Of a stretch of DNA of 64,000 bases, positions 25,445 to 39,299 are shown in pieces; within the stretch, counting starts at the first letter, position 1; each line of letters begins with the position of its first letter. The stretch spans positions 32,228,495 to 32,292,494 of the forward strand of contig NC_044277.2 in NCBI RefSeq assembly GCF_004027225.2, in the 5' to 3' direction. Under the pieces are notes generated by a model. That model saw only the letters and a list, made by a program, of their open reading frames with translations. It ran no database searches and had not been told where the DNA came from. This stretch comes from Strigops habroptila (lineage: Eukaryota > Chordata > Aves > Psittaciformes > Psittacidae). Made by a program: the position numbers and the translations under genes.

Positions 25445-28400
25445 ATCTGGTAACCATTATCAGTGAGAGAACTTTCTTCAATGTGCCTTTGGTTGCTATT
25501 TAGTAACGACTTATTCCTTTTTCATTCTGGTTTTATACCCAGAATCGTATAAATGGGCTCATTTGTGCCATGTAATGGGCTCATATATGACATGTTTCTC
25601 TTTTTATTTCCTACCCTAAAACCCACTTGTCTTTGAAGGGATTCATCAGAGAAATTACCTCATTGCTATCTTCTCTATGAAAGGTTTTCACAAGTACCAT
25701 CATAAATTGATTGAGGGTAAAAGGGTTTGGGTTTTTTGTTTTAGAAAAGGCACATGAGAACACATTTCCCACCATGTGGTGCATGAGTAATTATTATTGT
25801 TAGACACATCACTGCAACTTGCATTAGCATCAGACCTGGCCCAGGACTCAGCTGTGCAGGGTGCTACATAAGTGCAGAAAGGTGATCTTGGAAATAAGGT
25901 TTTAAAGATAGGAAACATCAAATATGTATAGAAAGAGGGAGAAAGCAAAGTGCTGTAAACTGCCTGCATTAACAGCATCTTAGATTTATGATAATGGAAC
26001 CTCTTTAAAAGCTAAGCTAGTTTTCATCATTTGTGTAATTTGCTTCCTTTTTATATTTCGCTCAGCTTGAATGGTGACAGGTTCATTTGTATTTCAGTCA
26101 GTTCTGCTGTCAGGCAGCAAAACTATGTGGCAGTTCTTGTGTTGTAAATACTTAAAGGGAACATTTTGAAATAAACTATTTAAACAGAATTTGAAAGAAA
26201 ATCTTGAGAATTTTGCAAGATAAATATCGAAACTTTGGTTCAAAACTGACATGATGCAACTTCCCTTGGCTATTTAACAGATGCATAATGCATGGACACC
26301 ATTCTGCCTTTGTACAAAATACAAGCATGTGACTAAATTAACTCCTATTTTTTACTCATATTCCGCCCTTAACACAACTGCAGATTATAAAAGTTGTGAA
26401 TGATTATTTGTCTGCAGAACAGCTAGATTTGATTTTCTTCTCAAAACTGAAAGACTTAATGCACAGACAGTAGCACAAGCTGTTAACCCTCACAATTTTT
26501 GCTGTGCTGCTGCTCCACACTGAACACAACAGCCAGAAAATAAGTCCCATTGTTCTCCAAAGTTCAGTGTAATCAAATTGACTTCAGTGATAGATTTGAT
26601 TTTATTGCCTCTCCAAGCATTAACATCCCCAAAACCATCTTTGAAGAGAGGAAGCACTCCCATCAAATTGCAAATCATCTTATTCGTGACCCAAAATATA
26701 ACATGGAAATGAAACATCTCTGGACTCTTGAACTAATGAGTTCTTGAAATAGCTCGGGATTCAGAAATTTAGCTGTACTAATCCAGAATTTCTGCTCTCA
26801 AAAAGAAAAAAGAACTAGATATTTTTTAACAATGGCAGAATAGCTCGGAAAAGACCTAAGAAGCCTTACTGTCTCCGCAACAGCATTAGTGTCTATGGTG
26901 GAATTTGGAATAAAATAATGTTGGTGCAGAAAATATTTACCCCAGGATGCAAATATACATCAGGACAGAGAGGAAAGGAAAAGACTGACACACAACTCTG
27001 TTCCTTGTCCACTGCAAGAGCAGAGGTGGTAGATTGTTTTGCGGAGATTGGGAAAAGGGGGAAATATCTGGTCTCCAAAAAAAGCCTCTCAAACTATTTC
27101 TTCTAGTACAATAGTAGAACCAAAAGTTAAATATCTCAAGTTATTTCTCTAGAATAAAGTTAGAAGTAAAGACAAGGAAGTAGTTGGAGCTCCTTTAGTC
27201 TTTGCTCAGGAAAATACAACTGATTTGGGATATCTCAATAAGTAACATTACCAAAAGCCTGACTACCAGGGAAAGGCACTCAATTGCCTCTCAGTAACCT
27301 CTTCGTACATCCTCTGCACTGAGATTATGGAAATGGTAATACAAGAGCTTGCTACACTGGCACTGTGTTCCCTGGGAATTAATCATGGTATTAATTACGT
27401 AAGACAGAAATGGGTCTAACGTATATGATTCAGATTCAAAATCTGAGTCTCTCACAGTTTTGAGAAGATCAAATTAATGAATCTGAACTTCTCCATCTCT
27501 GGAGAATTACAGAAATAATTGCTGCATAATGTCACCAAGGAAGTTAAAGATTGTATGAGTATCAGATCCAAATATACGTAGCTTAAATTTAATGTAAATC
27601 TTCTCTTTGCCATGCCATATAATCAGACTGTACGAATTTTCCCTGAATCTGTCCTTACCTCCAGCCAAGTTTCAGTACAATTTCTTCCCAAAGCTGTAGT
27701 TTCGAAGAGAAGATATCTGGAACAGCATGCTTTGCATGGCTCAAGAATTAAGTTTCTGGTGCAAATTCTTGTGATTATCACATCCAGTCTCCATACTGTA
27801 AGGTAGTCCACAAAATGAGTTTGAACTTTTTTCTGACAATTCAAGAATACCTGCCTAAGTGAATATTTCTACTTTCCAATATAAATAATATACCTGAATA
27901 TTACAACAATATTAAAGATGAGGGAGCATAAAATGGAATCCAACCTGGACAATAGAAATGTTTTAAAAAATTCCAACAAATGTTCATGAAGATTACCTGT
28001 GCTACCCCTTTAAACTTCATTTAAATATTAGTTAAAAGCCTGACAATAAAATTCTTGCAGTAATAAAACTGATTTCATCCTTGCAACAAAACCAGAAAGT
28101 TTTTGCCAAGATTGGCAGTGATCTACCCTAGAAAGAGATTTTCACCATCAACCCCAGAACAAACATTTGATTCATGTGCAAAGCTGGAGAAGTATAATCA
28201 GAGTGGCTTTGCTAGGCATAGGTGCCACACATCAGATGCTTACGATGCTAATCTGCAGTGTGAAACTAGAAAGAGGAGAAGGAAGACAGAGGAGCTGTGA
28301 CGCAGTATTGTCTCATCTCTGCAATCCCTTCCCTCCTGTTCCCTCAGAGTTTTAGGCCATGCCTCCATGCAGAAGTCTCATCAGCTTTACTGAAACCGAT

Positions 28401-31400
28401 ATGCTTAAGCCAACATCTTGCATTTGTGCAAGCATGTTTCAAATTAATTACTGATTAATTAATTAAATTAATTAAACACAACCTGAAGTGATATTAGTCT
28501 TAAAACCCTCAAAAAACCCTTCACATTTTAATTGGCACCAGATTACAGCATTATTTAAACAATGAAAATATTGTAAGACCTCGATCTTGTTATCTCTGGG
28601 ACACAGGACAGCTAAGCTTTGCTCTGGTTAGACCCTGTTCTAGTTGGGCAGTGGAAATCCAAAGGCAAAAAGCATAGGTAGGAGGCTTCAGAGAAGTCGG
28701 ATGAACTTAGCCAGCAGACCTGGTATAGCAAGTGTTTATTTATAGCACAGTAGTAGTGCACATGCATTCCCTGAAATACAAATCCAGCTTACATGAAGCA
28801 GGCATGTTTCCAAAGCTGTTTGGAAGGAAGACAGGACAAGAAATACAGACATGCTACAGCTGGAGTTTAGCTGCTGTTCAGCTATTTTTCCTTTTACATA
28901 TTTCCTAGCTTCATATTTATTTTTTCTCAATAACTAGCTTTCTAGTTCTTCGAGCTTGGAGAAGGAAGAGGCCTGGGGAGACAAGCGATTTCCTGGTGAC
29001 TAGAAGTGGGTGCAGAAGAACACAACTATGTTCCTTAGCTGGCAAAAATTATTGTATGGTGTGAACTGGCACAGAGATGTGAGGGTGGAAGCTGCTTTCC
29101 TTAATTAAGCATGCAGCAGGGTAGACAAAATTTAGACTGGGGTTCAGGCAGGCGGCTCTGGGGATACGGGCAGCAGCTGCTGTCCCCAGCCTGGGATCAG
29201 CCTGTGTATTGCTGCTGGCAGGAGGCTGCAGCCCCTGCTGAATCCCGAGCTGCTTTGATGTTTTTCTCTCTTCTTTGCAGACGTTTTGTCCACACATTCA
29301 GACATTTCTATACTTTATGGCAGTACATAATGACTATGTTAGAAACTGGACCACAAGAAACGGTGTGAATGTCTTGTAAAACCTCAGGCAGACTGGGTAG
29401 GTGCCAGCCAAGAAGACAGGATGGGAAGGGTACAAGTTCCCAATGATTAGCTGTGTCAGTTGGCCACACAGGGAACTGGCTGCTGGTCCCACAGACAGAA
29501 GTTAGTGTCCTAATTTGTCACCTGCCTTTTGTCCTTTATCTGGACTATTTACACTCTCAGGGTGGCTGATGCTGTTACCCTTCACTCCCAGCTCTCCCAC
29601 ACCGTCCCACAAACAAAGCTCTCAGAAAGACATATGTAATCTTGCCAAAAGCCTTTAAGCAGAGAACGGTGTAAGTCAACCCTGGAGATTTATACAGACC
29701 AGCAGGTGCCTAAAGCCAGCACAGCACTGGCTGCAGTCAACGGTGACAAGGGCAGCATGAATTTCCCTGCCACTGGGACCTACCAGCCACAGACAAGGGG
29801 TAACAAGTAACTCACCTAAAATCCGTACATCTCTTCCCTCACATTTTAGGAAGCAGGCTGTGGTCTCACAGGACACCACCTCACTAAGTAATTTGCCAGT
29901 TAATTCTTAGGCACCCTTCAGATGCAAAATAATGAATGTAGAAGAGCAATGGGTGAATTATTGATCCTGTCAGGAATGTTTCTAGCCAATTATAGCACTG
30001 AATGTTAACTGAAGTTGCTGTTGGCAACCTACCATTCACAATAAGGTCGCTAGCATGTTTGCAAAAAGTACCCCAACAACTCTAAATCTTACACTGTTGT
30101 GGTATTTCACCTCATCTATTCCAAAGGCAATGAACAGCACTTGGATTGTTTAGGGTGAGGCAGTGTTTTAAATACAAACTCAGTTGTTCCTGTCATCTAA
30201 AGTTGGGCACATTTCTAGCAACAGGAATCATCGCCAGCACTTGTGTGCACCTCCAGCTAAGTAGGAGCTCACTGCAAGACTTAGTGTTGTGTTAGGCACA
30301 GTACACGTCCCCACCTTGGAAAATAAAAAGGTCTGAAATTATTTCAGGCTCTCCTTTACTTTTCCAATATCATTTCTATTGCATTCATGAAGGCTTTCAG
30401 AGAAATAATTCAGCAACCTGGGTTTGCTGCAGCAAGGAAAGTAACAGCGCAAACTATTCCACCTAGTGCTGAATCTGTCTGGACTGCATCATAATTTTCT
30501 ATTAAAACAACTGGATTTTAAAGGTGATTGGTTCATATAAGTCAAAGTTAATAGTCCACTGCTCATCTCTCTTGTATTAAGAAGCATGAAGTTCTTTTAA
30601 ATTTGTTAGTAACTTTCCTGAGACCTCCTCTCTTTCACATTTTTAGATGAAATTTTTATTCTCATTTTAGACCCAAATGATGCTGAAACCTCCCAGAGTT
30701 TTCCACAAAATGCAAGACATATGCCTTTTCCATACTCACTGGAGTAGCTGATAGTGGATATTTCGTGTGTGGGAGAGAGAAGTTAAACCTCCAAATCTAA
30801 CTAGAGTACTCCCAGGACATGAACTGAGGTTATTCCTAGTAGTCAATCAAGTCCACTCTATGTCTCAGAGTATCACAAAGCAAAAAGCTTTATTGGGAAA
30901 ACCTGTTTGGAACCAATACGCTTCTACCAGTTCTTTTTACTTCTGTGAACTGTCATATCGTAACAGCAAGTATTCATCCGAAAATCTCAAGCACTTGCAC
31001 TGTCATCCCAATTTATCAACACCCAGCATGATGAGACTTCACAGCAGAGCTTGCCTCGTGGTACACAGGACAGGACACCTGCAGTTTAGGAGGCTGCTGT
31101 ACTGTTAGGTACTGCCAAGGGGTACTGTGCTGTCTGCAGCCTGCAGGTGGTATGAGAGCAAAGTTTGAGAAAAGATGATGGAAAGGAGAGATTTGAGTGG
31201 GAAACTGAGAATCTGTCTCAGACAATGTAAAGAGAAAAGCTGAGAAGGCAAGATTTGGGTGCCTTGTGGCCAATCCAGGCAACCTTTTTAAAATGATGCA
31301 CACTTTCATGTGGGGTCCATTTCCCCAAACTTTACAATGGACATCTAAAAATGTCTCTATTGTTCAGGGAAAGAAGTAGGCATTATATTACATTGACATC

Positions 31401-33980
31401 CAGAGCACTTTAGAAATAGCAGTCTTGCGTAGCTACTTTTTTCTTTCCATTGATTATTATAGGGTGGGTTGACAGGTCGCTCAGATGGAGTCATTGCAGA
31501 TTTCTGCACTTTGACAAGAAGAATCATTCTGCTTGTGGCTGAATCACACACCATCTACCAATGAATGAGTCTGAAACACAGGACAATCCAGAAAGCTCTA
31601 TTTCAGATATAATTCATGGATGATTATGATTTTTGCTGCCTGCACTATCTCTCCACTGAATTGGTCAGCAGTCTGAAAGAGGACAAAAAAGTACTTCTGA
31701 AGAATCAGACCCTTGATATGAAAAGAGACCATTCTGGCAGGACACAGAGTGCCTAATATTCATGAACCAGTTTTTTTTCCTTTTATTTAAATAGCGATTT
31801 CCTTGTAACTTGCTCAGATGGCATGCTTAGTGCCTTCAGGCAAGCCTGCACAGCTGCCTCTACAGCTTGCAAAGGACTTGGCTACATTACAAGTGTCATA
31901 TTTTCTCACAGATAAATTGTTCTTGAATAACATTGCCTAAGTAATAGGGTTTCCATCAGTATTAGCTTTGCATATCTCCTTCCCCTTCCTCATCCCTCTT
32001 TTTATCATACAGGTACATTAACTGTGACCACTGCAAAGAAACTCTATTTACACTTTAGTTCCCCTGAGCCCCTCTTGCAATCTCCGAGGGAATGGATGGC
32101 ATACAGGATCATGTTCCATGTTCCACCCTTGTGCCTTTTTTTAGGACCAGCTTTAAAAATCCAGGGCCACAGTGCGATGGACAAGGTTTAGTGAGCGTCC
32201 ACAGCAGTTGTTATACTGAAACACAGCAGTATGTTAGTGACTGAAAGGAACTATCCTGACCCAGCATTCCCACTTCCAGGATTCATTCTTTCAAGTCCCA
32301 GGACTTGTGAGGACTCACTGGAGGCAATGGGCTTGCGGGGGGGAGGTCATGAATGCACGAGTGAGAGAGGTGTGGGTTTGCAAATTCCCAGAAAGGAATT
32401 CACTTCGACATAACAACTGGACATCTATTTTTTGTTTATCTGAATAATCTCTCTGATTTCACATTACATATTTAATCCACGTCCTCTCCTTTTGCAGTGC
32501 TGAGAAGGGACAGTTTGACACTAATATATAAACATTTTTATCCTGAAGGAATTCCAGATTCCTAATTAAAATTTCTTCTTCTGTCTAAATGATTCCCCTG
32601 ATGACACAAATTATACATGGCATGAATGGCAGGACATCAGACTGTATAATCTCCTGAAGACCATGGGAACAGCATAAAGCTGACATGCAAGGTTATTATT
32701 ACACTTATGGACAGTGCACCCAACTCCCTGTCCCTAAACCTGGTTAAACAAAAGATTTCAAACTAACTAGCATTATGAAAGCAAGACTTAAAATCCACCA
32801 CATCCTTGTCTGGGGGTAGGCGGCTCCTCTCTGTTCTCTGTAGCTGTTCCTCACCCCATGTGACCCCAATCTGAGCTACCCTACTCAGAGCTGCACCAGC
32901 AAAAGTTGCATCTACTATCAACCTGGTAACATGGCGATCTTCCTCACGACCTCCCAAAGCCATGCTGAAGACCCTGAAGAATCCAGATGCTGTGTCTGAT
33001 CTCTTTTTTAGGATTAAGCTTTGAATACATGGCAGTCATCTGCTGCTGGATGGAGTAGAAGGGTTTGCTGTCCTACCCACACTTTCAGTAAAAATGGCCC
33101 CAAGGTTTACCAGGAGAACCAACAGGGTTGGTCTAGAGCAACATGAGCACAGGCTAATATTTACAATATTTGCAGCACAGTGTCATCCAGCTGAAGACAG
33201 CAAGATGACACAGTGGATAAAATGCCAGCAGCTTCCGCGGATTTTTCTGTGTTACTGCTCCCAACATTGTTACCACTGATGGGGGCTAAAGTGAGGGCAA
33301 CAACCAGGGGAAATTTTAGTCAATGTTCAGTAATATGACTGCAGCCCAAGTTGCCATCCAGAATGTAATTCCACTCCTCTGAAGACTCAGCAGGGCTCAT
33401 TGCAGCAGATAAACAAGACGCTCTGTTACCCTGAGGCGTGACAAATACCTCTGGGGAGCTGCCTGGATGGAGAAGAAGGGATTGAGTGCAAGATCCAACC
33501 CCAGATTCCTAAAGGAAAAAAAAAAAACAAACCTCAGCTTTCTACTAGGTGCTGTCTTTTCACAAGGAGAGCACATATCCCATTTCTGACCCCAGGGCAC
33601 CAACACAGGACTTGAAACTGAATGTACTGTCACCGCTGATGGCTTTCTCTCCTCTTGCCTAGGCAGAAAATGTTGAAGGTGCAAGCAGGGTGATTTGGGT
33701 TCACTCCACTGCAGTGCCATGGATATTAGACATATCACTTTGGGTATGTCTATATTAAGAGAGTAAAGACACACAAACCCTTTCCACTTTCCCTGGGGCC
33801 CCCCTAAGTCTGGAAGGAGAAGCAATAGAGAAGCATAGCAAATACTAGCTGCCCCGCCAGAGTCCAGAAGCAGATATCCTTTTGAGATAACAGCTCTGCA
33901 CAGTTCTGCATCAGCACTTCAGTATTTTTCCAACCCCAGGCTGTCATATCCCGGCAGCACCATTCAAATTCGCATATTTA

Positions 33981-34068
33981 GAAAAAACAAACAAAAACCA
34001 ACCAACCAAAACCAACCATTTAACAAACAAACACTAAAAAAAACACCCAATCAAACAAACAAACACTT
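33981..34068. repeat. (AAAC)n / (AACC)n microsatellite
   Basis: Three neighbouring blocks of AAAC and AACC units separated by short A-rich spacers. Simple repeat. Confidence 0.88.
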
Positions 34069-37009
34069 TGAGGTGCTTAGGTAGGAAGCAATATAAAAGC
34101 CCCAGAGAAATATCTTGTATGGCGTGATAGCCAGTGAACTCTGCCTGAGAGCATGTGACTATGCCTTCCATTAACATTCTTGGAAAATCAATGAATGAAA
34201 CCTGTGCTCCTAAGCAACTTAAGTATTCTTTTCCACAAAGTGGAGAGACAGAACTCCCAGGAGGTATCAGCAGCATCCCAGCACAGAAGAAATGTAATTT
34301 GTCAAACAGCAACATTGTGAAATATTTCACAGCTGAAACCACACTGACTTGACAGAAACTGAAACCAGTTAACACCTCTTATTAGAATTTTACTCAAGAA
34401 TAATGCATGGGCAAGATGTCCTTAGCCCCAGAAAACATGTTTAACATGTCCTGAACTACCACAAATTTTACCATCTGCTTTCTCACCACAATGTGCTTCC
34501 TGCCCCTTGAGAAAATGAAAAAGCAAGAGTGAAGATTTGAGCCTCTCTCTGTCTACCAAAGTTCAAGGCATCTACCACCTACATCATGTACCAAAACAAA
34601 GCACACATGGTCTACAGTCACAGACTCAGTAGTCAATAATTCTCTTGGACTTTTTATCATTCTATCTCTTGGAGAGAGAAAACAACATAGAGACTAATGC
34701 AAGATCAGTTTCTGTCACAGTTAATCATTGTCATGCATGTAGTTTGTTCCTAAGTTAAGGCCCTACTTGATTTGGATTGAATAACAAATAATGTACAGAA
34801 AGTTGCATGTTACTAGTAAAAAGCCCATGAGCTGAAGCAGCAGCTAAATTCACAGCAAATCTCAGGCGCTGTGAATTATTCATTCGGCTTAGTTGCTCTA
34901 TGTGACAGTCATCAGAAGAGTTACTGACAGTTAGGTGTTCTCCTCAAACAGTTAATTGCTGAAAAATCGACACTGTATACTAGGTCAAGATGTAGTTGAT
35001 ATGTGTTTGGGGACTCCTCTCCGACTCAATCCTGTGCAGACTTTGGTCAGCTAATTGGCCTGCTGTGAGGAGCTATTAAAGTTCTAGTATTTACATCATC
35101 ACTACCCACACTTGACTAATTCTTGCTTTTTGCTACATTTTTATGTAAATGACCACTCACAAAAACAGAATGTTGCAGCTTGCTTTGTTCAGACTGGAGA
35201 TGGTGTCTGCTGTTTTTTTGGTGCACTCTGCTTCTTCACCAAGACACTACAAAGTCCTTTCTTTGAGCACAGCAGAAATCAAATGAAAGAGCGTCCAAGG
35301 TAGCTCCATACTCAGTCCCAAATGCTTTCTCTCCTTACCAAGACCATCACATCTGCCTGTGTGTCCAGGTGGAGTTACTCTTGCAGGAGCTCTGGGCAGA
35401 GCAAAGGAACTGAATCTGCTCCTCCTGAGCCCTGCGAAGATGCCTCAGTATCAGCCTATCTTCCTGAGGATAATGAATTGCACTTTAGTACTTCCCATTT
35501 GCTCACTGATGACCATTAAGTAAACTATCTGTGACACTAGCAACAGGAGAAAAACCAAAACCTAGAAGAACTGTCATTTAAAGCTGTGACAAACCACAGC
35601 CATAGCTCCAAACACACTGAGGTCACCTCAGCCCACAGGGAAGCACATGCAGGGATGGCTTGCACCAACGCACACCATATGTCAGAAGAGATCCTCCCCA
35701 CACTTTTTGTTTCTCCTCACTGGGACCACGAAGACTACTTCCCATTTCCTTTTTTTTTTTTTTTGTTATTTGGCAAGCAGCTGAGAACTGTTGTATCCAT
35801 GTATCACTTTTCCCTTGCCAGGCTGCTAAATGAAACTTAAAGACCTTCATTAGCCACTTCCCATGGGTCTGCATGGTGGATCCACGCAATAGAAAAGCAA
35901 GGGCGTTGACAGATGAAACCTGGCAAGCCTCCCTGAGCCATTCCAGGATTTCTGACCTCAGCAGCTTGCTCTGTCAGAGATAACCACCCCATGGCAGAGT
36001 CAGCAAAAGAGATGTGCCTCAGCTTCTGCAGTCAGTGCCAGTGTAGCATTGCAGGGCACAAATGGTTGTCAGGCCTCAAATAGGCAGACCTTAAAGACCT
36101 CCCCACAGCATGTTTTGTTGCTATTCCTTTGCCACCTCCCTGCAGAATTGCTTTTACTTCATTACCTACTTGTTTGCTGTTAAAATTGCCATTTTCTCAC
36201 TGGACTACAGATTGCTGCCTCTTATATCTCCTGTTTACTCACGCACAAAGAAACCGAGTATAGTGACCAACCTTTCAGTATACACTCTATTCTTACTACC
36301 AGGCCCTTTGCCAAATAATATTGAACTTCTAAAGGAGCAGGCAATAAAATGTAAGAAGGAAATGCAGGTGAATTCCACATTTACTTACCCAAAACAGTGA
36401 CATTATTATGAGCAATATACCAGTGTCATTCATAAAAGAAGTGCTAGGCTAAACATGCCTTTGAATTAAATCTCCAGTCTTGTGTAACAAGGCTACTAAT
36501 CCCTTTTGCAATTTAAGTTCCCTGAGTTTCCCCCCACCCCCCCACACCGCACTTTAACCCATTGCTGGTGTATGGTCCTGATACAAACAAAGGTAGTGAC
36601 AATGGAATATGAATGCCTGTACATCCCAATATATCAAAGTGAACCACTCTTAATCTCAAAGAGTGGCAATTTGCCTCACACGCAGAAGCCAGGAGGCTTA
36701 AACAACATGATGCAATGTTTTGGTAATTGCCAGTTTTCTCAGCCGCACCAGGTGAAGGGAAACATTTGTGGCTTGCTTCAAGAAATGCCCAGCAATCAGA
36801 GCCACTGACTGATAGTACCTGAGATGCTGCGGTGGAGTCAGTTCTAGCAATGACTCCTACTAATGAGCAAACACTTTTTGTAAGATAGCTGTGAAGCAGC
36901 TTTTCCAGAACATTTTCAGCCAGTCTGCTTTCTTGCCAAACAACAAAGGATCGTAGAGCTTCTTTTTACAAGGGAAAGGAAGTTTCTACTGAAATCTACT
37001 GAGCAGATT

Positions 37010-37037
37010 TGGAATTAACCAAAATTGGTTAATTCCA
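37010..37037. repeat. Perfect 13-bp inverted repeat, 2-base loop
   Basis: The arm at 37010-37022 (TGGAATTAACCAA) is the exact reverse complement of 37025-37037, separated by AA. This could extrude as a small cruciform. No flanking target duplication or element was recognised. Confidence 0.9.
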
Positions 37038-38005
37038 GCTAGTGGTGTAGCCTTTCTCTTTGAAAATCTAGCCACTTTCATCTTCCTTTTTGTTCATATA
37101 AAGCAAGCAAAGCCAGGTGAGGCAGCCAGGACCTGTGCTGTGATTCATAATTGTAGGACTGAGAATCTATTTTCATTGACTGGACAACAGACAGAAATGG
37201 TGACTCTGCAGCTGACTCCCAGGACAGTATGTAAGATATGCATGGCATGCCATAAGCTTTGTAGTCTCCTTGGCAGAGGAAAATTCCCTAGATAAGGACA
37301 ACAGTAGGGAAGAGGAGGATGAACCGACTGAAAAATCTTACAGCAGTAGAAGTCCTCAGAAAAAGCTGAGAGGTTTGGATTAGGATCTTCTCTTTCATGG
37401 ATAAGAATAATTCTCTTAAGCTAAAACAAGAGCAAATGTTTAAACATCTGAACTGGAATAACTGTGCCTAAAGTAAACCTTCACAAGCACAAATGCAAAC
37501 AACCATACTTCACTCCTGTCTTTCTGGATCAAGGCATGTCTTGAGGCAGATCTAACACCTACAGAAATAGTGACAGACAAAGAGAAGGGAGAAACTTTAA
37601 CTCTTATCTAAAAGGCTTAGGTGACTTGGCAAAGATTTTCCTCATCCTCAAAGGCCAGAACAGAACTCTCTCTCTTTAAAAATAAATAGTACTTGTGTGT
37701 TAATTAAGAAGTATCTAAATCCCCAGTGATTTACAGGTATCTCGTGCTATGCACGATGCATTGATCTCACATCTAAAACTGAATAATCTTTAGGAATCAG
37801 AGACACTCATCAGTTGAAGGAAGGAATATGCCAGCTTTCTCTTTCTCTGCCAGTTTTTTACCTCTGCCACACACGAAAATGTCACAGTCTGTTTGGATAT
37901 CTCAATTTACAGGACAACATACTCAGCAAATTAAACTTTATTTCAGGAACTGATTAAGTTAAAAGAAAAATCAAACATGGGCTCAATGCCCTTTGTGTAG
38001 ACTAG

Positions 38006-38535
38006 TGTAACACACAAATTCCCTAATTCATCGCTTTATTAATTCACAAATTCTCCAGCTCACAAACTCTCTAGTTCACACACCTGCAAACAAAGCAGCT
38101 ACCAGCCATTGATGAGCATGCTCGCCCTTCCTCCTCCCTTGCAGTGCAGGCATCCTTGTGCAACAGGAGCCTCAGTGGTCCAGCTGCTGGTGGACCCCCC
38201 CCCGAGGTTTATTGGGTAAGCTGGTGTGTGTCTACCTTCCAGCTTGAGAGCTTGGTGTATACATTTCCATAGTTTAGTGGATTCTGAAGGAACCAACAGA
38301 TGGTTCCTCTGCAGGAGACAGGATCTGCCGGGAACAGCAGGCTGCAGGTGACAACAGCTGCAGAGTCACCCTTATCTCTTTTTCCCGTGGTGTCCTGCCC
38401 ATGCGTTGCTCCTGTTGTGCCCTGGTGGCTCCAGCACTGGGGCACAGCAGGCATGAGCAGTGTGTTGGGCCAAAGCTGGAGCTGATGGACAGTCACACTC
38501 TCCATTTGGCATAGAACAAATGCCTAGCAAAACCC
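38006..38535 (-). mobile_element. Probable 3' LTR of the decayed retrovirus
   Basis: This segment lies directly after the Env-like stop in minus-strand order. Its distal edge at 38006 reads ...GTGTTACA on the minus strand, a CA-ending LTR terminus. Two minus-strand AATAAA signals are present, opposite plus-strand TTTATT at 38208-38213 and 38035-38040. A C9 run sits at 38195-38203 and a 16-bp-period array at 38013-38076. The proximal boundary is unknown: the Env-like frame may run into the LTR, and no clean TG start or polypurine tract on the minus strand was pinned down. There is no second copy in the window to confirm it. Confidence 0.5.
38013..38076 (-). repeat. 16-bp-period tandem array, four imperfect units
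   Basis: Units on the plus strand: CACAAATTCCCTAATT (38013-38028), CATCGCTTTATTAATT (38029-38044), CACAAATTCTCCAGCT (38045-38060), CACAAACTCTCTAGTT (38061-38076), then a decaying CACACACC. On the minus strand the units read as GAGAATTTGTG-like repeats. The second unit, the most divergent, contains the AATAAA signal. The array lies at the very end of the proposed LTR. Confidence 0.85.
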
Positions 38536-39060
38536 CTAGGCAAGTGGAGATGCTGTTAGTCCTCTTGCCTTGCAGGGGGTGAGGGAAGGGGGAAGATTCG
38601 GGCACTCACTTAAACCCAAATCAGGTAACAACCAGTGATGCATGCTTTCAACACAGTGAGATTCATGATAAGCATAGATATAAAAACATACTAATAGCAA
38701 AACTAATAAAATACAGCACAATAATACAATGATCATAGGATGTAACATAAGATGGGATATGCCATTTGCAGATGGTGTATATCTCATAAAAACGTAATAT
38801 CAATGATGTCCAGCAGTTTGTTCTATTTCTGTTGCAATTCTGACAATCCTGTCAGTATCATGTTTGATAGCAATGGTCATCTGTTTTCGACGAATAATAG
38901 CCTTTTCATTTTTGGTGATTAAAGTTTCCAGTTCTTCAGTTTGAGAATACACTGTGTCCCATATTGGTCCTAAAGGACCAACTGGGTCCCAGTTGTAGGC
39001 CAGTATTCCATAAAGCTGACATGCAGTTAGCTTTTTGGTCTCTCTTAAGTTGTTCACAGG
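38536..39060 (-). pseudogene. Env-like C-terminal fragment with transmembrane segment, one in-frame stop
   Basis: One minus-strand frame is readable from about 39060 to a stop at 38536-38538, interrupted by a single TGA at 38802-38800 (plus-strand TCA). Before that stop the product is charged and helix-prone, with a heptad-like part containing ELETLITKNEKAIIRRKQM. After it comes a hydrophobic stretch of about 20 residues (MIIVLLCCILLVLLLVCFY) at roughly 38736-38680, followed by a polar tail. A helical ectodomain stem, membrane anchor and short tail between integrase and LTR is what the end of a retroviral transmembrane subunit looks like. No CX6CC motif or fusion peptide was seen; the surface subunit is missing and the frame breaks upstream. 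The Env assignment is inference from position and architecture; family unknown. Confidence 0.5.
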
Positions 39061-39299
39061 TCTCTAGTGACATTACATTGCACCAGCACTTTCAGAGAGG
39101 AAGGATGGTTCTGTTGTGTTCGTTCCATAGCAAAGCTGAGAGCAGACATCTTGTACTCTCTAGATAAACACTTTTTGTAGTATATGGGTTGAATGATGAC
39201 TTTTGCTTATTCAACAGTTCCTAGGGACAGAGAAAGAAGACTTAGATCTTGGATCATATGCAAGCCTCAGCAATGATTAATTTCACTTCCACAGTATCA

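Larger units (their letters stand above)
25445..38005. other. Unique non-coding DNA, no gene recognised
   Basis: About 12.5 kb of AT-rich DNA. Notable only for simple sequence: an ATTAATTA-rich patch at 28441-28480, an A-run near 33512, an (AAAC/AACC)n tract at 33981-34068, a T-run near 35750, a C-rich patch near 36530-36545 and a 13-bp-arm inverted repeat at 37010-37037. Open frames such as 33397-33825 (minus, 142 codons) have no recognisable domain and include a poly(A)-encoded Phe run, which argues against coding. A TTTCTTTGCAG-like acceptor at about 29270-29281 has no convincing exon after it. Confidence 0.55.

Noticed and set aside
29111-29368. Possible exon after a TTCTTTGCAG acceptor
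   Set aside because: No donor site in a matching frame, no known protein similarity, and the frame starts before the acceptor.
33397-33825. 142-codon minus-strand open frame
   Set aside because: No recognisable family, includes a Phe run encoded by a homopolymer, and shows no splice or promoter context.
38559-38600. Plus-strand purine tract that could be a retroviral polypurine tract
   Set aside because: It is on the opposite strand to the integrase and Env-like frames, so it cannot prime that element's plus strand.
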